This document shows positions 12,041-24,316 of a stretch of 64,000 nt of DNA, in pieces (position 1 is the first letter of the stretch; every line of letters begins with the position of its first letter). The position numbers were made by a program, and so were the translations under genes. The stretch covers positions 62,001 through 126,000 of the forward strand of contig WBMW01003842.1 of assembly GCA_013396635.1 (NCBI GenBank), in the 5' to 3' direction. Source of the DNA: Penelope pileata. Taxonomy: Eukaryota; Chordata; Aves; Galliformes; Cracidae. The notes beneath the pieces are model-generated. The model ran no database searches. It was not told the DNA's origin and was given only the letters and a program-made list of their open reading frames with translations.

Positions 12041-15000
12041 AGAGGGACAGCCTGCCACCACCCCACATAACGACACGGCCAACATCAAGTGGCCATCTAC
12101 CCGAGGGCACGTCTACCTCCCCAGCCCCAGCCCAATGCCCAGCACAGGGCAGCACAAGCACCCAGCAAGGATGGGGAGAGGTCTCCAGGTGCTTCTTGGC
12201 AGCATTTCATAAGCAGGACAGAGCTCAAGGCATCCTTGTAAGTGTAACAGTGCGAGCAAGCAGAGCAATACAGAAAGCTGAGGTTAAGAAATTAACGTAG
12301 CAGCTTTAAAAAGCCAATGTAAAACATAAAACAAGGCCAGGAATATGTGAGCAAACAAAGACTGGAGCATAACGGATTGGGGATGCAGAACCAGAGAATG
12401 AAAATCTAAGTTTCAAAAATGAAGCTATGCACAGGCACTGTCAGTCATATATATATGGAAAATGGTCAAAAGCCACTAATTTAGGAATGGAAGTACAAAA
12501 TCCATACCAGAGACCAATAAGAAAGTGTTTGTGGTAAATTAAGGGAACAGAAAACAAAAACAAACAAACAAACCTCATGAACTTAAGTATAACACTAAAT
12601 TAATCATTAAAATATATTCAAAGTTTTAAAAAGTCAGGGAACATCTCCATACTCATCAACTGTATGACTTAAATCATTCACTTCTCAATTCATCCTGTAA
12701 ACTCAGTTTTATTCCTTCTCTGATTAGCTTCCCTTGCATCAGTTACCGTGGCTGCCCAGCGCCAGGAGTCAGCAAACAGGATGGAAAACCCCTCTCTGTC
12801 TCACACTGCTCTTCTGATTTTCCAAGAATTACTCCAAGAATGCATGTTGCTGCGTTTCAAAAAAGCTGGTATTTTACAGCAATGTCCAAGGAAGGCATTC
12901 TCTGCTTTCTCCGGAGCCCATCTCCATGACCCTTACCACTGTAAGCCAGGTGCTCAAGCACGCCAAACGTCCCGAAATAAATCATGCATATTTAGGGCTT
13001 CCCCACACAGGGTTATCTTGACAGCATGCCTGCTCATAAAAACACACAGTGCAGGATTATGGAGATAAACACACCACTGAAAGGCAGCCGGAGCGCCCGG
13101 CAGATTGAGGGCTTAGCACCAGCAAACACGGCACGGCTCTTGCGCCAGTGGCTGCACACCTCGGGCCGGAGATAAGCTGGAGACAGCCATCCTCTGGGGC
13201 AGGGGTAGCTCAGACCTCTCCCTGCAGCCCCTATAAAAGAACTAAACATCCGCTTCCAAGTAGCAGTTAAATTCTTTGCAGTTCCAGCTTGGAACACAGG
13301 CCACCGCTTTCAGGTTCTGTCCAAACAGGGAGCTGTGCTGCGCAGGGCAGCGCGGAGCTGCCGCACCGGCTCCTCGGCAGCGAGCCGCCCTCCTCCGCAG
13401 TCACTCTCCCTGAACTGGGAACACTTTCTTTAGCCTACTCCTTCACACACCCGTCATCTCTTAACACCAAATACTGCTGCACACCACACGCACAAGTCCT
13501 GGAGGTGCAGAAAAGAGGCAAATGAACAGAATGAGGCTACAAAGAGTACTGCTAGGGCATTCAATACCTCCAAGTCCGCTTGAAAATCTCCTTGCAGGCA
13601 GGTTGCCCAGCGTGCAGCCTCATATGCACCTTGACAGACAGCAGCATACACCTCTGTGTTTCTGCAGCAGGAATCACCCAGCAACACCTTCAGGAGCACA
13701 CTGTGGCACCGGCACAGAAAAACGAGATTGCACAGGATAAAAGAAAAAAGCTACCTTGCACATGCACAAATACACTGTCAGAGCATAAAACACCAGCTTT
13801 GCAGCTGTAAATCAGTGTGACTTGGCATCGCACATTTAGCAGTTCAAAACACAACCTAAAGATGAGGCTTTCTCTCGTGTACGCACACAGATCTGCAGCC
13901 AGTTGGTGTTCCGACAAGAAACTTGATCCAAGACGGAATGCCTTTTCCTTTGTGTTCTCTGTAATAAATAAACAAACAAAAAGCGAGAATCTTTCCAGCA
14001 AAGGAAATTAAACTTCCCCATTTTCGCTATGGCAGAACTTCTGACAAACTGAGGGATCAGAACACCTCTCTTCTAGCAGAGCTAGGAGAGCCTGTCCTGC
14101 GAAAAATTCATGGGCTTCCAACACAGCAAACGTTAGCCAGCTGTACGTATTAGTACAGCAACTAAGTCTCAATATTTCTTAAGCCGTTAAAGGAAAAGAG
14201 TAGGTAATTACTGCTTTACAAATATCATTTTGTAATGGCATTTGCCTTAACATCAAGAAGAAACTTCCTGCACTTAGAACACTCCTCGGAAAGCCACCGG
14301 CAGCGCTCCGCTCACTATTTATGGAGTGATCAGCGTAAACAAACTTCTGAGCTGTCAGCAGTAAAACACTGTTAGTAAATGTTCTGTCCTCCTTCCAGGT
14401 AAGTTTACGATCTGCTCTAGGATATGAGCAACTGTAATTACAGTGAATTACACATTTCAAGAGTACAGAATCATGAACTCTCGATCCGTATGAGCTATAT
14501 ATTACTCAGCACAGAGCCAGGCATTGTACGTTTTAAAAAGCGATGTGAACAAGCTTTAGACCACAGATTTGTCCCCAGAATTCCTTGGAACACATATTCC
14601 TGAAACAAAAAATAAATACTTATAAATGAGAACAGCAGAACAGTTAGGTCTCGGAAGTAAATAACGTAGCTAGGATCAACTGAGAACAGGAACGTCTCAA
14701 GTCACACACATTCAACATTTACTAATTTTTAATACCACTGTCAAAATAAAGTTCAGAGCTGCTCTTTGGCTTCCAGTGGAAAATAAAAATACCTTCTCCC
14801 CTCTACACACCCCCCACCCTGCTTTAAAAGTTGGAAGATGTGGGGCTGTAAAAACCTGAAAAAGGAAATGGTATGTGTGAAGTCAGCAGTTCAGCAAAGC
14901 GGCGGACTGGCCATTAACAGCCTCAAATATTCTTAAAATGCCACTCTTGCCACATGAAAGGCCATTTTAATGTTATGTACAAATAAATCAAACATACAGC

Positions 15001-16680
15001 CCACAGCACTTACACCTCTACCTTAAGTAAGACTGTCAGTTTTAGTGGTTTGCTAGTACGCGTTTGCAGTAGCACAAGAGCTCGACCACTTGTTACAACA
15101 TTTTGGCGAATTCAACTCACCAAAACCTCTGTGCTGTTTCCTACTTCCCCCCCGAGCCCAAAGCACTGTTTCTGCAAACATTCATCATCATTATTCAGCC
15201 TGGCTTTGTTCAATTTCCTAACCCACATTTCTACCATGAAGCAAACTAATTAAATGATGCACCAAAGAGAATAAAAAATTAAAATAGCATCTTGCACGAC
15301 GAACACTGGCTAAGAGCGAAATACCTGCATGCAGCTCCCTGTACTCCCAGCTGCACCTCCTCTGCCTCCAGCTCGGCCTCCCCCGAGCCAGCAGAGAGCT
15401 CTCCGTTTGTTCTCAGAGGCACCGAGCATACTTTTAGCACTGTGCAAATACTGCAGGTAAAGGGAGAAAAGAAATTGCTATTGCAAACATCCTAAGAGAT
15501 GCCCGGAGCCTGGGGTGCAATGGGATGCCAGAGATCCCTACACGGCTTTCTGCACTCATCTCTGGCAGATAAAAAGCAATAGCATCAGTTTTAAAAGCAG
15601 CAGTAGGAGAGAGTGTGTGTACACAGGGGATCTAGGGGGAGAAAGACAAGCAGAGGAGGGCTGGTGGAAAAGGGTTTTACAGCCCCTTAGATAACTCTGG
15701 CTTCCTCCCATCTGCATTGCTTCCAAATGCTGAAGGGACGGGGGAAGCTCAGTGCTAGACAGGACTGAAGAGCCCCCACATGTATCACAGAGCTGGCAAA
15801 TTGATCTCCATGGTCCAGATTTATATGGAGTAACTGGAGAAATACAGTCACCTTCAGTCCGATGCAGAAATCTATGGAAGTTCACCATTTCTTTTTCAGT
15901 GTTGGCATGGAGAACAGCCTTGGGACATTCCCACACAGGTCAGTTTGCTGCAAGCACCCCATGCAGAGTTAGCTAGTTCTGGAGCGAGACTCGTGCCTCC
16001 CCTTGCTCACACGCTCCTGCTGCCATCTTCTCCCAGTGCTTCAGGCACCCGTCACCCCTCCCTCCTCGAGAACCCAAACTATACAAGGCCCCACTGCCCG
16101 GTGCTGGTTCCCCAGCTTCCATTTCCCTAAGCGAAAACGAACGTCCTTCTTCAGCCCCTTCATGTGAGCAGCCAGCCTCCATGCAGGTGCTGCCAGTGCT
16201 GCCTGCCCAGCCATTTGGAGCCGTGCTCCCTGTCGGCCTGCCCAGAGGGCTCCAGCACAGGGCACACCGATGAGAGATGTGGTACCACCGGCACCGCCAC
16301 GGACGGCACAGCCCTTCCAGTCTGAGCCCTGACAGATGAGAGCGACAGCAAGTTCCGCCCAAACTCAGCTGCCCCGATACCCTTTTGCATTCCTCCACGT
16401 ACAAGACTCACTTTTATGAGCTGTTCCTCCCAAACGGGCTTTTAGAAGTGCCCCAGGAGTTGCACTCCTCGCACTGAACTTTCCTGCCTTAATCTCTGGT
16501 AGATTCCATACAGTACATAAATAACAGAGCGTGCTTCGTTCTACGCATGCACCCCACTGAAACAGTGCTCCTCTCCCGTACGTTCTATAAACTTCAGATG
16601 CTTCCTGAACTAATGGATGCTAGAGATGATGAAAGGCACAACCTCAGCCCTGCCCTACACTAAAAGGGATATCACGTTAC
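12041..16680. other. Intron-like stretch
   Basis: Mixed AT-rich DNA. An (AAAC)n run lies near 12555-12573. Several weak minus-strand splice-flanked open segments occur: 13762-13807; 14793-14849, with a strong TTTCCTTTTTCAG acceptor; and 15121-15171, with a TTTTG|GTGAGTT donor. None is long enough or distinctive enough to list as a gene. A moderately GC-rich part lies at 15940-16400. Confidence 0.4.
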
Positions 16681-16848
16681 CTTGAGAAGGCAACAAACTT
16701 GGATTTCCATCAAAGAAGTTCATCCCTTTCATGAAAGGACCAGATTTCCTCGGTGTCTTAAATAGAATTTGACCTGGCTTGTGAAGTTGAAGGCCTGGAA
16801 TCAAACGATCTACACCAGGACGTCTACCTTTACTGTAATGTCTTGCTT
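16681..16848 (-). CDS. Candidate internal exon, unknown protein
   Basis: With the acceptor ending GAAAAG the segment is 168 bases, open throughout and phase 1 at both ends. It encodes a basic peptide containing HYSKGRRPGVDRLIPGLQ and, further on, MKGMNFFDGNPSLLPSQ. The donor is CAAG|GTAACG. A better acceptor (TTTTCTGTGCAG) lies 32 bases further upstream, at 16880, but that version has in-frame stops before the open part. The exon could therefore be a 5'-untranslated and start-codon exon, with translation from one of the two ATGs, MKGMNF. Its phase-1 start matches the phase-1 end of the candidate at 24317-24441. No family recognised; chance is a real alternative. Confidence 0.3.
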
Positions 16849-19429
16849 CTTTTCAGATGACAACGTACTCAACAGGGATCTGCACAGAAAATACACCACA
16901 TAGAGGGAAACAATAACAGTCCAAAAACACTGCTCATACCTGAGCTGCATACAGCTTTATTCTAACAACTCCCCCCAAAAAAATACTTGAAGATTGGTTT
17001 GGACATAAGATACCCAGACCTCGTTTTCCCTGCAGAGCAGAAAGACTATCGCCTACCGAAACAAGTGGAAGAGCACTAAAATTCTGTTAAAGGTTTTAGT
17101 ACTTCATAAAGACTTTGATATTAATGGCTCTGCAAATAATTCAGAAGGGCAGGAAGAGAGCACACGGCAGAACTGCAATAAGCACACAGTTAGCAGCACA
17201 CCATTTCCATCAAAAACAAACACTGCCCATAACGCAGTCAGCTACAGATCGGCCTTGAACCCACACTGCCAAAATGAGACACACAGAACTTACACCACAA
17301 TAAAGAACTGTGTTCATTTCTAAGGTAACACCGGGTTTGATATTCTATGATTCCATGGCACAGAAATCAAAGCTGTCACTTCCAGTGACAGCAGCCCCGT
17401 GACAGCACAGGAGATTCCCTCCCCTATAGATGATACAGTTGCATACACCCATGCCCCATAACCACTGTGTACAAGAGAAAGTATGAGAGAAAGCCCATCC
17501 AAAAGAGATAAGCAGCCTTGTCAAGATAGCTGCTGCTGCTGTGATGCAGCTCCTGACCTTCCTCCGGACCTATTTCCTCACTCACCGAGCAGAAAGGCTA
17601 ACAAGGAAGAGATACGGGCACCTCCACGGGCCATCATCACCGCTCGCGCCCGGGTTACTGCTTGTAAACCTGCTGTAAAACGCTGCTGCCCTATACCAAA
17701 ACACAAATCATAGTAAAACCAAAACAAATACAACAAAACAAAGCAAAGCAAAGCATTCATCAAAGCATGTTGGAACATTAGTGAGGACCCTGGGACTTCA
17801 AATTACATTGAGCCAAACTGAAGTTAAAAGCGTTTGCAACAAATGCCACGACATGCAATGAGAACACCTGTACCTTTCAAGCACAAATAACTTTACGCTT
17901 AATATTTCTGTTGCTCCACTTCTGCAAACCGCTCTACTAAGCCTCAACAATTTACAGAGGATTTTCTGGCTCTTCCCACACGCCAGAAAAATCTCGGGGT
18001 CTTGGGCCACTCACATTGCATGTCTTACATTTTATAGAATGCAAGCTAGCAGCATCGTCCTTCACATTTCAGATTTTAATCTCCGGGAGAAGCTATCAGT
18101 ACTCAGACTGTGTGCCTAGGGCTACTGCTCTCAGAGGGGAGCACACACAACCTTACATTCCCAGCAGATGCGGAGGTCAGCGAGCTGGTCAGCAGCCTCC
18201 CCTGCGCAGACTCCTTGGAGCACCACCCCCGTCCCCACATTTACGCTTAGAAAGTATTACTGTACACTGTGGTATTTTCAAAGATTACCTGAACACTCGC
18301 AAGAAGAGCTGTGCATTTCACCCACCCCACTCGAGGCAGCCAGACAAGTGAGACAGCCAGCTGCTGGACAGCTAGTGAGCACTGTTGCTCTCTGTCAGTG
18401 ATGCTGTCTAATATGAAGCAGTAATTACCGAGGACGCCGTTTCTCCTCAGACATCCACTCCATCACGTGTTGACTGAAATGGTGAAGCAAGCAAACCTGG
18501 CTCACTCACAGCTTGCAATCCAATTTGAACATTAAGAAAACAACAAGACAAAATTGTGAGGAAAGGACAGCCACGCGCAAAGGGCAGAAGTTGCCGCCTA
18601 CGTTTGCTTCAGCCTTTTCCACGTTTTCCCAGATAAAGCAGAGTCAGCATTTCACACGCTCAACTTTTAGGCAGCTACTGGAATGAACGCGCTCTCAGAA
18701 CTGTAAATTTCACACTAGCGAAGACAGAATTACACTTGGCTGCGTGATGGAAACCCTCTCCGGCACCTCCTTGGGCACTGCCCCACACAGCAAGGAGGGC
18801 AGCAGCCACCTCTGCCAGCAAAAGGAAGAAGAAAGCAGGCACCTGCACGTTCCAAGCAAGGACAGACAGAGGCTGAGGAAACATCTTCCAGAGGAATGTC
18901 ACCACTTCTTCCCCGAAATGCCCTCCACTGAGATCAACACTTACCATACCACCCAATTTTAAGGACCACCTCACCAGAGCCACATTTACAGATCTATGCG
19001 GCTTCTAGTTGGTGCGAAGGCAGCTTATCACATGGAATCAGACACACACATTTTTTTTTTGCAAAGCCCAAACACTACTATAAAATATTTAATACCAAGC
19101 AACCTGAAAGGTACTACGCAAATATTACTGCATTACTTACAGCAACCAGAAAAGTAGAGCATCAGCCCTGTCAGTCACGTCTCAAACAAAGTCAGCAAAC
19201 GTTACCTGAGTACTCAGAACAGGACCTTGTTGAAGTTAACAGCCCCACAAACACTTCGATATCTACACTTCAACTTTATACTTTTCCTGCCCACATTACT
19301 GCAAAACTTCCCATACGGTACCAACCAAAGCGTCTTTAACTTGGTTCTAGTTTGCATCCATTCAAGCCACATCACATCATCCGTAAACAGCACTTAGGCT
19401 TCAGTATGCCCCAAGGGAGAAGAACGCCA
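16849..19429. other. Intron-like stretch
   Basis: No repeat or gene recognised. A short TTCTATGATTCCATGG at about 17341-17356 resembles a CR1 tail but lacks the rest of the element. Confidence 0.4.
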
Positions 19430-19802
19430 GCTCCCCCCCGCCCCAGGCAGGCAGCAGCTCCTCCCCACGCTGCCCTCTGAGCCCTCTGCTGTGGTCTGGG
19501 GGTGCCCAGCCGCAGCCACTCACCTCCTGTTTGTTACAGATGTTACGGTGACAGTGGGTGGCACTGCCGCCGCGGGGATGCCGCCCGCTGCCACCCATCC
19601 CACCTGCACAGGTGCTGCTGCTGCTGCGTCCGACAGGACTGTCCCGCACACTGCTCTACCCTGTCACCTCCAAAGAGCACGATGCGGCACGACAGCTTTA
19701 AACATCACGAGATGTAAGGCTGCTGTTCTTGAATAATAAAACATTCATAACCCAGCTTGTGCTGAAGAGTTGTTTACAAGTCAGACCATCCAATCTGCGA
19801 GG

Positions 19803-19950
19803 CACAGCATCACAGAATGGCTGCAGCTGGAAGGGACCTTTAGAGGCCACCTGGCTCAACTCCCTGCAATGAACAGGGACCTACGGCTAGGTCAGGCTGC
19901 TCAGAGCCCCCCAGCCTGACCCCGGATGTCCCCAGAGACGGGCACCCACC
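19803..19950 (-). mobile_element. CR1 LINE 3' end, different subfamily
   Basis: Minus-strand CR1 tail of about 148 bases: GCATCACAGAATGGC end, AAGGTCCCTTCCAGC, then CTGTTCATTGCAGGGAGTTG and GTCAGGCTGGGGGGC. Its words differ from the copies at 11751 and 20764, so it belongs to another subfamily. It sits inside the CpG island, and its 5' junction creates a GACAG|GTGGGT donor-like site on the minus strand. Confidence 0.88.
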
Positions 19951-20210
19951 TGTCGGTGGCCGCCACGCCTGAGCACGCTGCAGCAGGCAGGAGCCGCGGC
20001 AGGAGGAGCGCGGCAGCAGCAGCGCAGGACAGCAGCACGCAGCTCACCCCGCGCCGTCCCGGCGCCCCGTTACTCCTCCCTGTCGCCTACGGGCTAAGCG
20101 AGCGGTGAGAAAGTAACTGCGGGGAAAGACTTCAAGTTTAAATTGCGATAAAGAGCGATGTAAGACTTGTTAGAAACACAGAAAGTGCGTTCATATTTCT
20201 CAAAGAGTAC

Positions 20211-20400
20211 CTGAGTGTGAAGTCCGCCTCGGGCACTGACGTGACCCCGGAGCACGGCAGCCGCCCTCGTGGCTGGGGCTCCGTGTTACCCTCCGCCCGC
20301 GCCCCGGCTNGCTGCGGGCTGCGGGCTGCGGGCAGGTGCTGAGTCCGGACAGTCGTGAGGCGGCTGTGGGTCGTCGTGGCTGCCTGAAGTGCAGCGATAG
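20211..20400 (-). other. Possible non-coding first exon
   Basis: GC-rich minus-strand sequence ending in a donor-like CTCAG|GTACTC at 20211. It has no clear start codon and contains an unresolved base. Its position inside the CpG island fits a 5'-untranslated first exon, but the transcription start is unknown and the upper limit is a guess. Confidence 0.25.
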
Positions 20401-20763
20401 TGGGGCGGCGGGATCCCGCCGTGTCGGCGCACACGCGCTCGCAGGTGTGTGCCGCGTGTCACAGCCGCAGCAGCCGCTGGGACACAGCGCACGGCTGCGG
20501 GAGAGCCCCGCAGTGCCTGTGATGAGGAGTGGGAAGGTGCTTGCCAGGCGTTTTGGGAAGGTCTGTGCCCGTTCTGTGGGCTTGCTGCTGGTGACTGGTT
20601 TTCAGTGCCCGCGGAAGCAGTAGATGGTTCTTCAGAAACGAGGAAAACGAGCCCTTGCCATGGTGTGTAATGGTTGGTGCTTAGACAGCGTAACGGAAAT
20701 GAGCAAATATATGCTAGCAGGAATGATGAAAAGTATACAAAAGAATGACAGAGAAATACTGAA

Positions 20764-21137
20764 ATCACAGAATCATTGGGGTTGGAAAAGACCTCTAAGA
20801 TCATCCTGTCCAACCACCTCTCTACCACCAATACCACCCACTGACCATGTCCCTCAGTGCCACATCTCCACGTTTCCTGAACACCTCCAGGGACGGTCAC
20901 TCCACCACCTCCCTGGGCAGCCTGTGCCAGTGCCTGGCCACTCTGTCTGAGGAGAAATGTTTCCTAATATCCAACCTGAACCTCCCCTGGCACAGCTTGA
21001 GGCCGTTCCCTCTCATCCTGTCACTGTTACCCAGGAGAAGAGGCCGACCCCCACCTCACCGCAGCCTCCTTTCAGGCAGTTGTAGAGAGCAATAAGGTCT
21101 CCCCTGAGCCTCCTCTTCTCCAGACTAAACAATCCCA
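20764..21137 (-). mobile_element. CR1 LINE 3' end
   Basis: Same subfamily as the copies at 11751 and 30381. It has ATCACAGAATCATTGGGGTTGG, the GTGCCACATCTCCACG block and LPREVV-type coding, and extends further 5' to the CTCCTCTTCTCCAGACTAAAC region. Truncated at about 21137, about 200 bases from the edge of the CpG island. Confidence 0.93.
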
Positions 21138-22165
21138 GAGACAGTTACAGGAAATCTTTATAGCCAGGTGCAGTACGCTCATAACCAACACAGATTGATG
21201 CTGTGTAATTTGAAGTGTTTTCCCGTTTCTGTCATGTTAAACTTCTGTGAGAAAACAAAAAATCCTTCATTCTAGAGATGGACACAGAATTCTGCCAAGT
21301 GCCACAGAATAAGTCATTGGGAGAGGTGTAGGAAAAGAAAACTATTCTCAAGATATCCTTTAAGCCCAACTGGTGATTGATACAGCATCAGAAGAACTCA
21401 CTCACTGTGAGCCAGTGGTTTGTGCAGCTCCTGCTGTCCAGCGTGAGCTGGTGCCGTCCTCTGGGGTGAGGAAATCGTGAGGCTTAGCCAGTGTTGCGCT
21501 TTGGACCCCTGATGGTATGAAGCTGAGAATAAACAGACAAGAGGATAAATGTCTGCAAAATCACACTCTGTCACCAGTAAAAACAGCAGAATGAAATAAA
21601 ACTTTTAAAACTTTCTTGTAATCCAGGAGCTAAATGGGTCCATAACACCTTCACCTACCAGCAGCAGTTGGCGGAAAGCAAACAATTTCCTTACAGGTTT
21701 ATGAGAAAAGGAGTAAGGAGTCGTGTCTGTTTCCATTTTCCAGCAGTACAATGAGCTTGTTTGCTGCTGACTCACTCCTCATCTTTTATTTCCCTTTATA
21801 GGTGCTAAACTGAATTATTTGGTCACAAAAGCCAGGAAATGCTTAAGTTCTCATTATTCTTTACAAAGAGAGAGAGGCGTGTATGTGCATGTACGCATGC
21901 AAGCGTACATGTTTTTATGTATATATACACATATACGTGTACATGTGGCTTCACAGGTTTTTGCAGGGAGATTTCATCGTTTTTGAAAGAAGCAATAATA
22001 AAATAAAAATAAAAACATTTCATGGAGATAGACTCCAATGAACCCTTACAGCTGTTCAATATGAAGTTCCAGAAGGTCAATGCAGATGAAATAGATGTTT
22101 AAGAGAGCTGGCAGTTCCTCAAAGAAACAGCATTAAGAGTGTAAGTGAACTATCTGTCTGCACAG
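21138..22165. other. Non-coding stretch
   Basis: AT-rich with a TG/TA-rich microsatellite at 21880-21946. A 55-base minus-strand segment (21406-21460) has a good CTCACCCCAG acceptor and a CACA|GTGAGT donor but is open in all three frames and uninformative. Confidence 0.4.
21880..21946. repeat. TG/CA- and TA-rich microsatellite
   Basis: Alternating purine-pyrimidine sequence (GTGTATGTGCATGTACGCATG, then TATATACACATATACGTGTACATG). Decayed and able to form short hairpins. Confidence 0.85.
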
Positions 22166-22226
22166 GAAAGAGAAGGGGTGTAGTGCAAGACCAGCCCGGC
22201 TGTCACGAGCAATTCCAGAAGCGCAG
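22166..22226 (+). other. Weak plus-strand exon candidate
   Basis: A 61-base segment between a fair acceptor (TATCTGTCTGCACAG) and a strong donor (GCGCAG|GTAGGT). Two frames are open, so no protein can be chosen. Listed because it is the first of a series of plus-strand splice-flanked segments downstream of the 20-kb CpG island. Confidence 0.2.
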
Positions 22227-22347
22227 GTAGGTGGGAAGCATGCAGAATGGAGAAGCTGAGTCATGTTGCTCTACAGGGCTACAACAGTGCAGCCTGGTCA
22301 TGCAAGTAAGAAATCAGAAAAGAAATGAAAGAAAAGAATGGGAAAAC

Positions 22348-22366
22348 AAAAAAAAAAAAAAAAAAA
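22348..22366. repeat. Poly-A run
   Basis: Nineteen consecutive A residues. No retrocopy could be recognised upstream. Confidence 0.9.
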
Positions 22367-22489
22367 GGAGGTGCTATTGGCAAGGGGCATCAGGAGTATC
22401 ATGAAATCATTGTAAGTACCTCACGGGGAATGGAAAAGATCAAGCAAATGTTAGTCCAGTGTCAAGCAGAGCTAGAGAGTTTTTGACAG

Positions 22490-22716
22490 ATGACAGCAAG
22501 AAAGTCAAGCTTCTTAGTACTTTTGTACCCATTTTTGATTCTTTAGAAATATCGGTCACTATGAGCTCCTCAGAAGACAGCTGGATTTCAGATTTGACTA
22601 CCGAAGGACCAAGTGAAAAATTATTCGAACATAATGAGCTGACTTCCAATCAGCAGGACTTACAAAAACAGCCGATGAAGTCTTGGTTACTAGTGGCTAT
22701 CTCTGGGAATTTATAA
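22490..22716 (+). CDS. Candidate exon, serine- and acid-rich protein
   Basis: After a T-rich acceptor (AGTTTTTGACAG) a frame stays open for about 75 codons to a stop at 22714-22716. It encodes DSKKVKLLSTFVPIFDSLEI, then SSSEDSWISDLTTEGPSEKL and LTSNQQDLQKQPMKSW. The composition (many S, E, D, K and Q) is like a disordered nuclear protein and unlike CR1 or satellite translation. A short upstream frame (KQMLVQCQAELESF) ends in a stop at the same place, so a frameshift or splice may join them. No clear donor follows. The start would be phase 1, like the candidates at 25049, 25581 and 26810. No family recognised. Confidence 0.3.
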
Positions 22717-22859
22717 TGGAGGGGTGTCTGGAGGGCAGAAAATGACGAACTTAGCATGGTTGAAAGGAAAGAAGGAGATAGGAAGTTACAAACCTATCTG
22801 TTAAAATTCAGTGCCCAGAAGAGATTCTGGAGCAAATAAGCTGTTTCTAAGCACCTCTA

Positions 22860-23120
22860 AAGCAACAGGTAGCAGCCAACACGGCTTCGTCAAGGACAAG
22901 TGATGGCAAACATCTGATATCTCATGCAACAAAGCAAGAGGAATTGTCAGGGGTGGAGAGGGCTTTACTGCTCCTGCAACGCAGTGTATTCCATCAGCTT
23001 CCGAAAATAAAGTGTGTCAAGAGGAATTTTTGTTGGTGGCAACCCTGCCCACAGCAGGGTGATGGGAACTAGATGGTCGTTAAGGTTCCTTCCAACCCTA
23101 GCCATTCTGTGATTCCATGA
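22860..23120 (+). mobile_element. Eroded CR1 copy with a large internal deletion
   Basis: The 3' end is clear: CAACCCTGCCCACAGCAGGG, then GGTTCCTTCCAACCCTAGCC and ATTCTGTGATTCCATG. About 150 bases upstream, CAACACGGCTTCGTCAAGG encodes QHGFVKD, the counterpart of the CR1 reverse-transcriptase QHGFTKG motif. In intact CR1 these two points are far apart, so most of the element has been lost between them. The exact 5' limit is uncertain. Confidence 0.7.
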
Positions 23121-24316
23121 ATTGGAAACTGTCTTCATGCTTTCCGAGTCCTCCCTCCTTCAAGCTGTCGCAGTACAGTTGTCATATGTAACGAGGTGTA
23201 TTACTGATACTTGGAAGTTCCACAGTTATTCTACCTAAGAGAGCTGTCATTTAGACATAAACAAGTCTGACTTCTACTCTTGGTTACGTGAACTCAGCAT
23301 AAATCATAGATGTCTTTTCTGAAGGCACAGTAACATTTTGTTCTTTCCTGAGAGTGAAGTTTACCTTTTTCTGAACTGCCTCAGAAGTATTTCAAGTGTG
23401 ACAGTGACACACTCTTTTAATAACATCATTTTTCACTTCTTTTCTGCTTGCTTGTAGGAAATGCCATCACCTCCTTCACAATTTTTAAACAGTGTAGATT
23501 AAGAACAGGAATAATTACAGATGGCAAGTGTAAAGAACACTCGCTGTGCCTATAATAAGTAAAAAAATTCAAGCCTTCTAAAGCAGTTTAGATGTTTAGC
23601 TTAGGTGTTTAGATATGCATGGAGGAGCTGGTTGCACTGAAAGAAAAGGAGCTGCGTTATTTTCATTTGCATGGCTGTGAACCTGAAAATAACTTTCCTG
23701 AGATACAGAAAGCTCTCAGAAATGTGAGAGCAAGATCTTGGCCATCATACTTTTAGAAACAGTTTGCTGTATTAAGTAGAATTTGCTTTACAGGGGGATA
23801 AGCAGTGAGGAACTGATTTCAGATAAGATAGACTAAGCTATAAGTTATCTTTTGCCATCAAAAGGATAGTGAGTAAATATGCTCCAGCAAGGGAAGAGAA
23901 TTTTGCTTTCTTTGGTTATATATTACTTCAGGTGCTTGCTTCCCACACGTTGACAAACAAAAAGGAAAAAAAAAAAAAAAGTTATTCCAAAAACGCTGAG
24001 GACAAAAACCTGTAATAGATCTGTAGTACCAGAAAAGATAAAACTGGAGGTGATGAGGGGCTCTTTTCCTGATATCTCTCATGGCCTCTGGAGGTTTGCG
24101 CTGCCTCTCGGTGAAATAAATGATACATAGGGCCAGGCAGAAAATGTTTTTTTCTTCCCTAAGAATTTTCCATATTTCATGTACTTTTCTGTCCTGATTG
24201 ACACAGAAAAATCTAGGAAAAGCAGCAAAATCATTCCTTTACTGCAGACAATTTTGTACAAGTGTACTTTCCAGCTAGTCTGAAACACGTAAATAGAACA
24301 GGAGAAGACATCTTAC
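23121..24316. other. Non-coding stretch with one strong acceptor
   Basis: AT-rich. A 15-A run lies at 23966-23980. A very good plus-strand acceptor (TTTTCTGCTTGCTTGTAG) at 23457 is followed by EMPSPPSQFLNSVD and a stop at 23500-23502. This could be a terminal exon but is too short to call. Confidence 0.35.

Larger units (their letters stand above)
19430..20570. promoter_or_regulatory. CpG island, probable promoter
   Basis: CpG and GC density rise sharply over about 1.1 kb (CCGCCGCGGGG near 19568, CGGCGCCCCG near 20060, GGGGCGGCGGGATCCCGCC near 20402). A TGACGTGAC, close to a CRE core, lies at about 20238. The island is broken by a CR1 at 19803-19950 and contains an N at 20310. On the minus strand a splice-donor-like CTCAG|GTACTC follows the GC-rich part at 20211, and another, CAGGAG|GTGAGT, lies near 19529. 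In birds such islands usually mark gene promoters and often fire in both directions, so genes may leave it either way. Confidence 0.75.

Noticed and set aside
17325..17360. Possible CR1 tail on the plus strand
   Set aside because: Only the short TTCTATGATTCC motif matches; the conserved block that should precede it is missing.
20286..20900. 204-residue minus-strand open frame
   Set aside because: It runs across a CR1 copy, an unresolved base and CpG-island sequence; the translation has no domain and reflects GC-rich composition.
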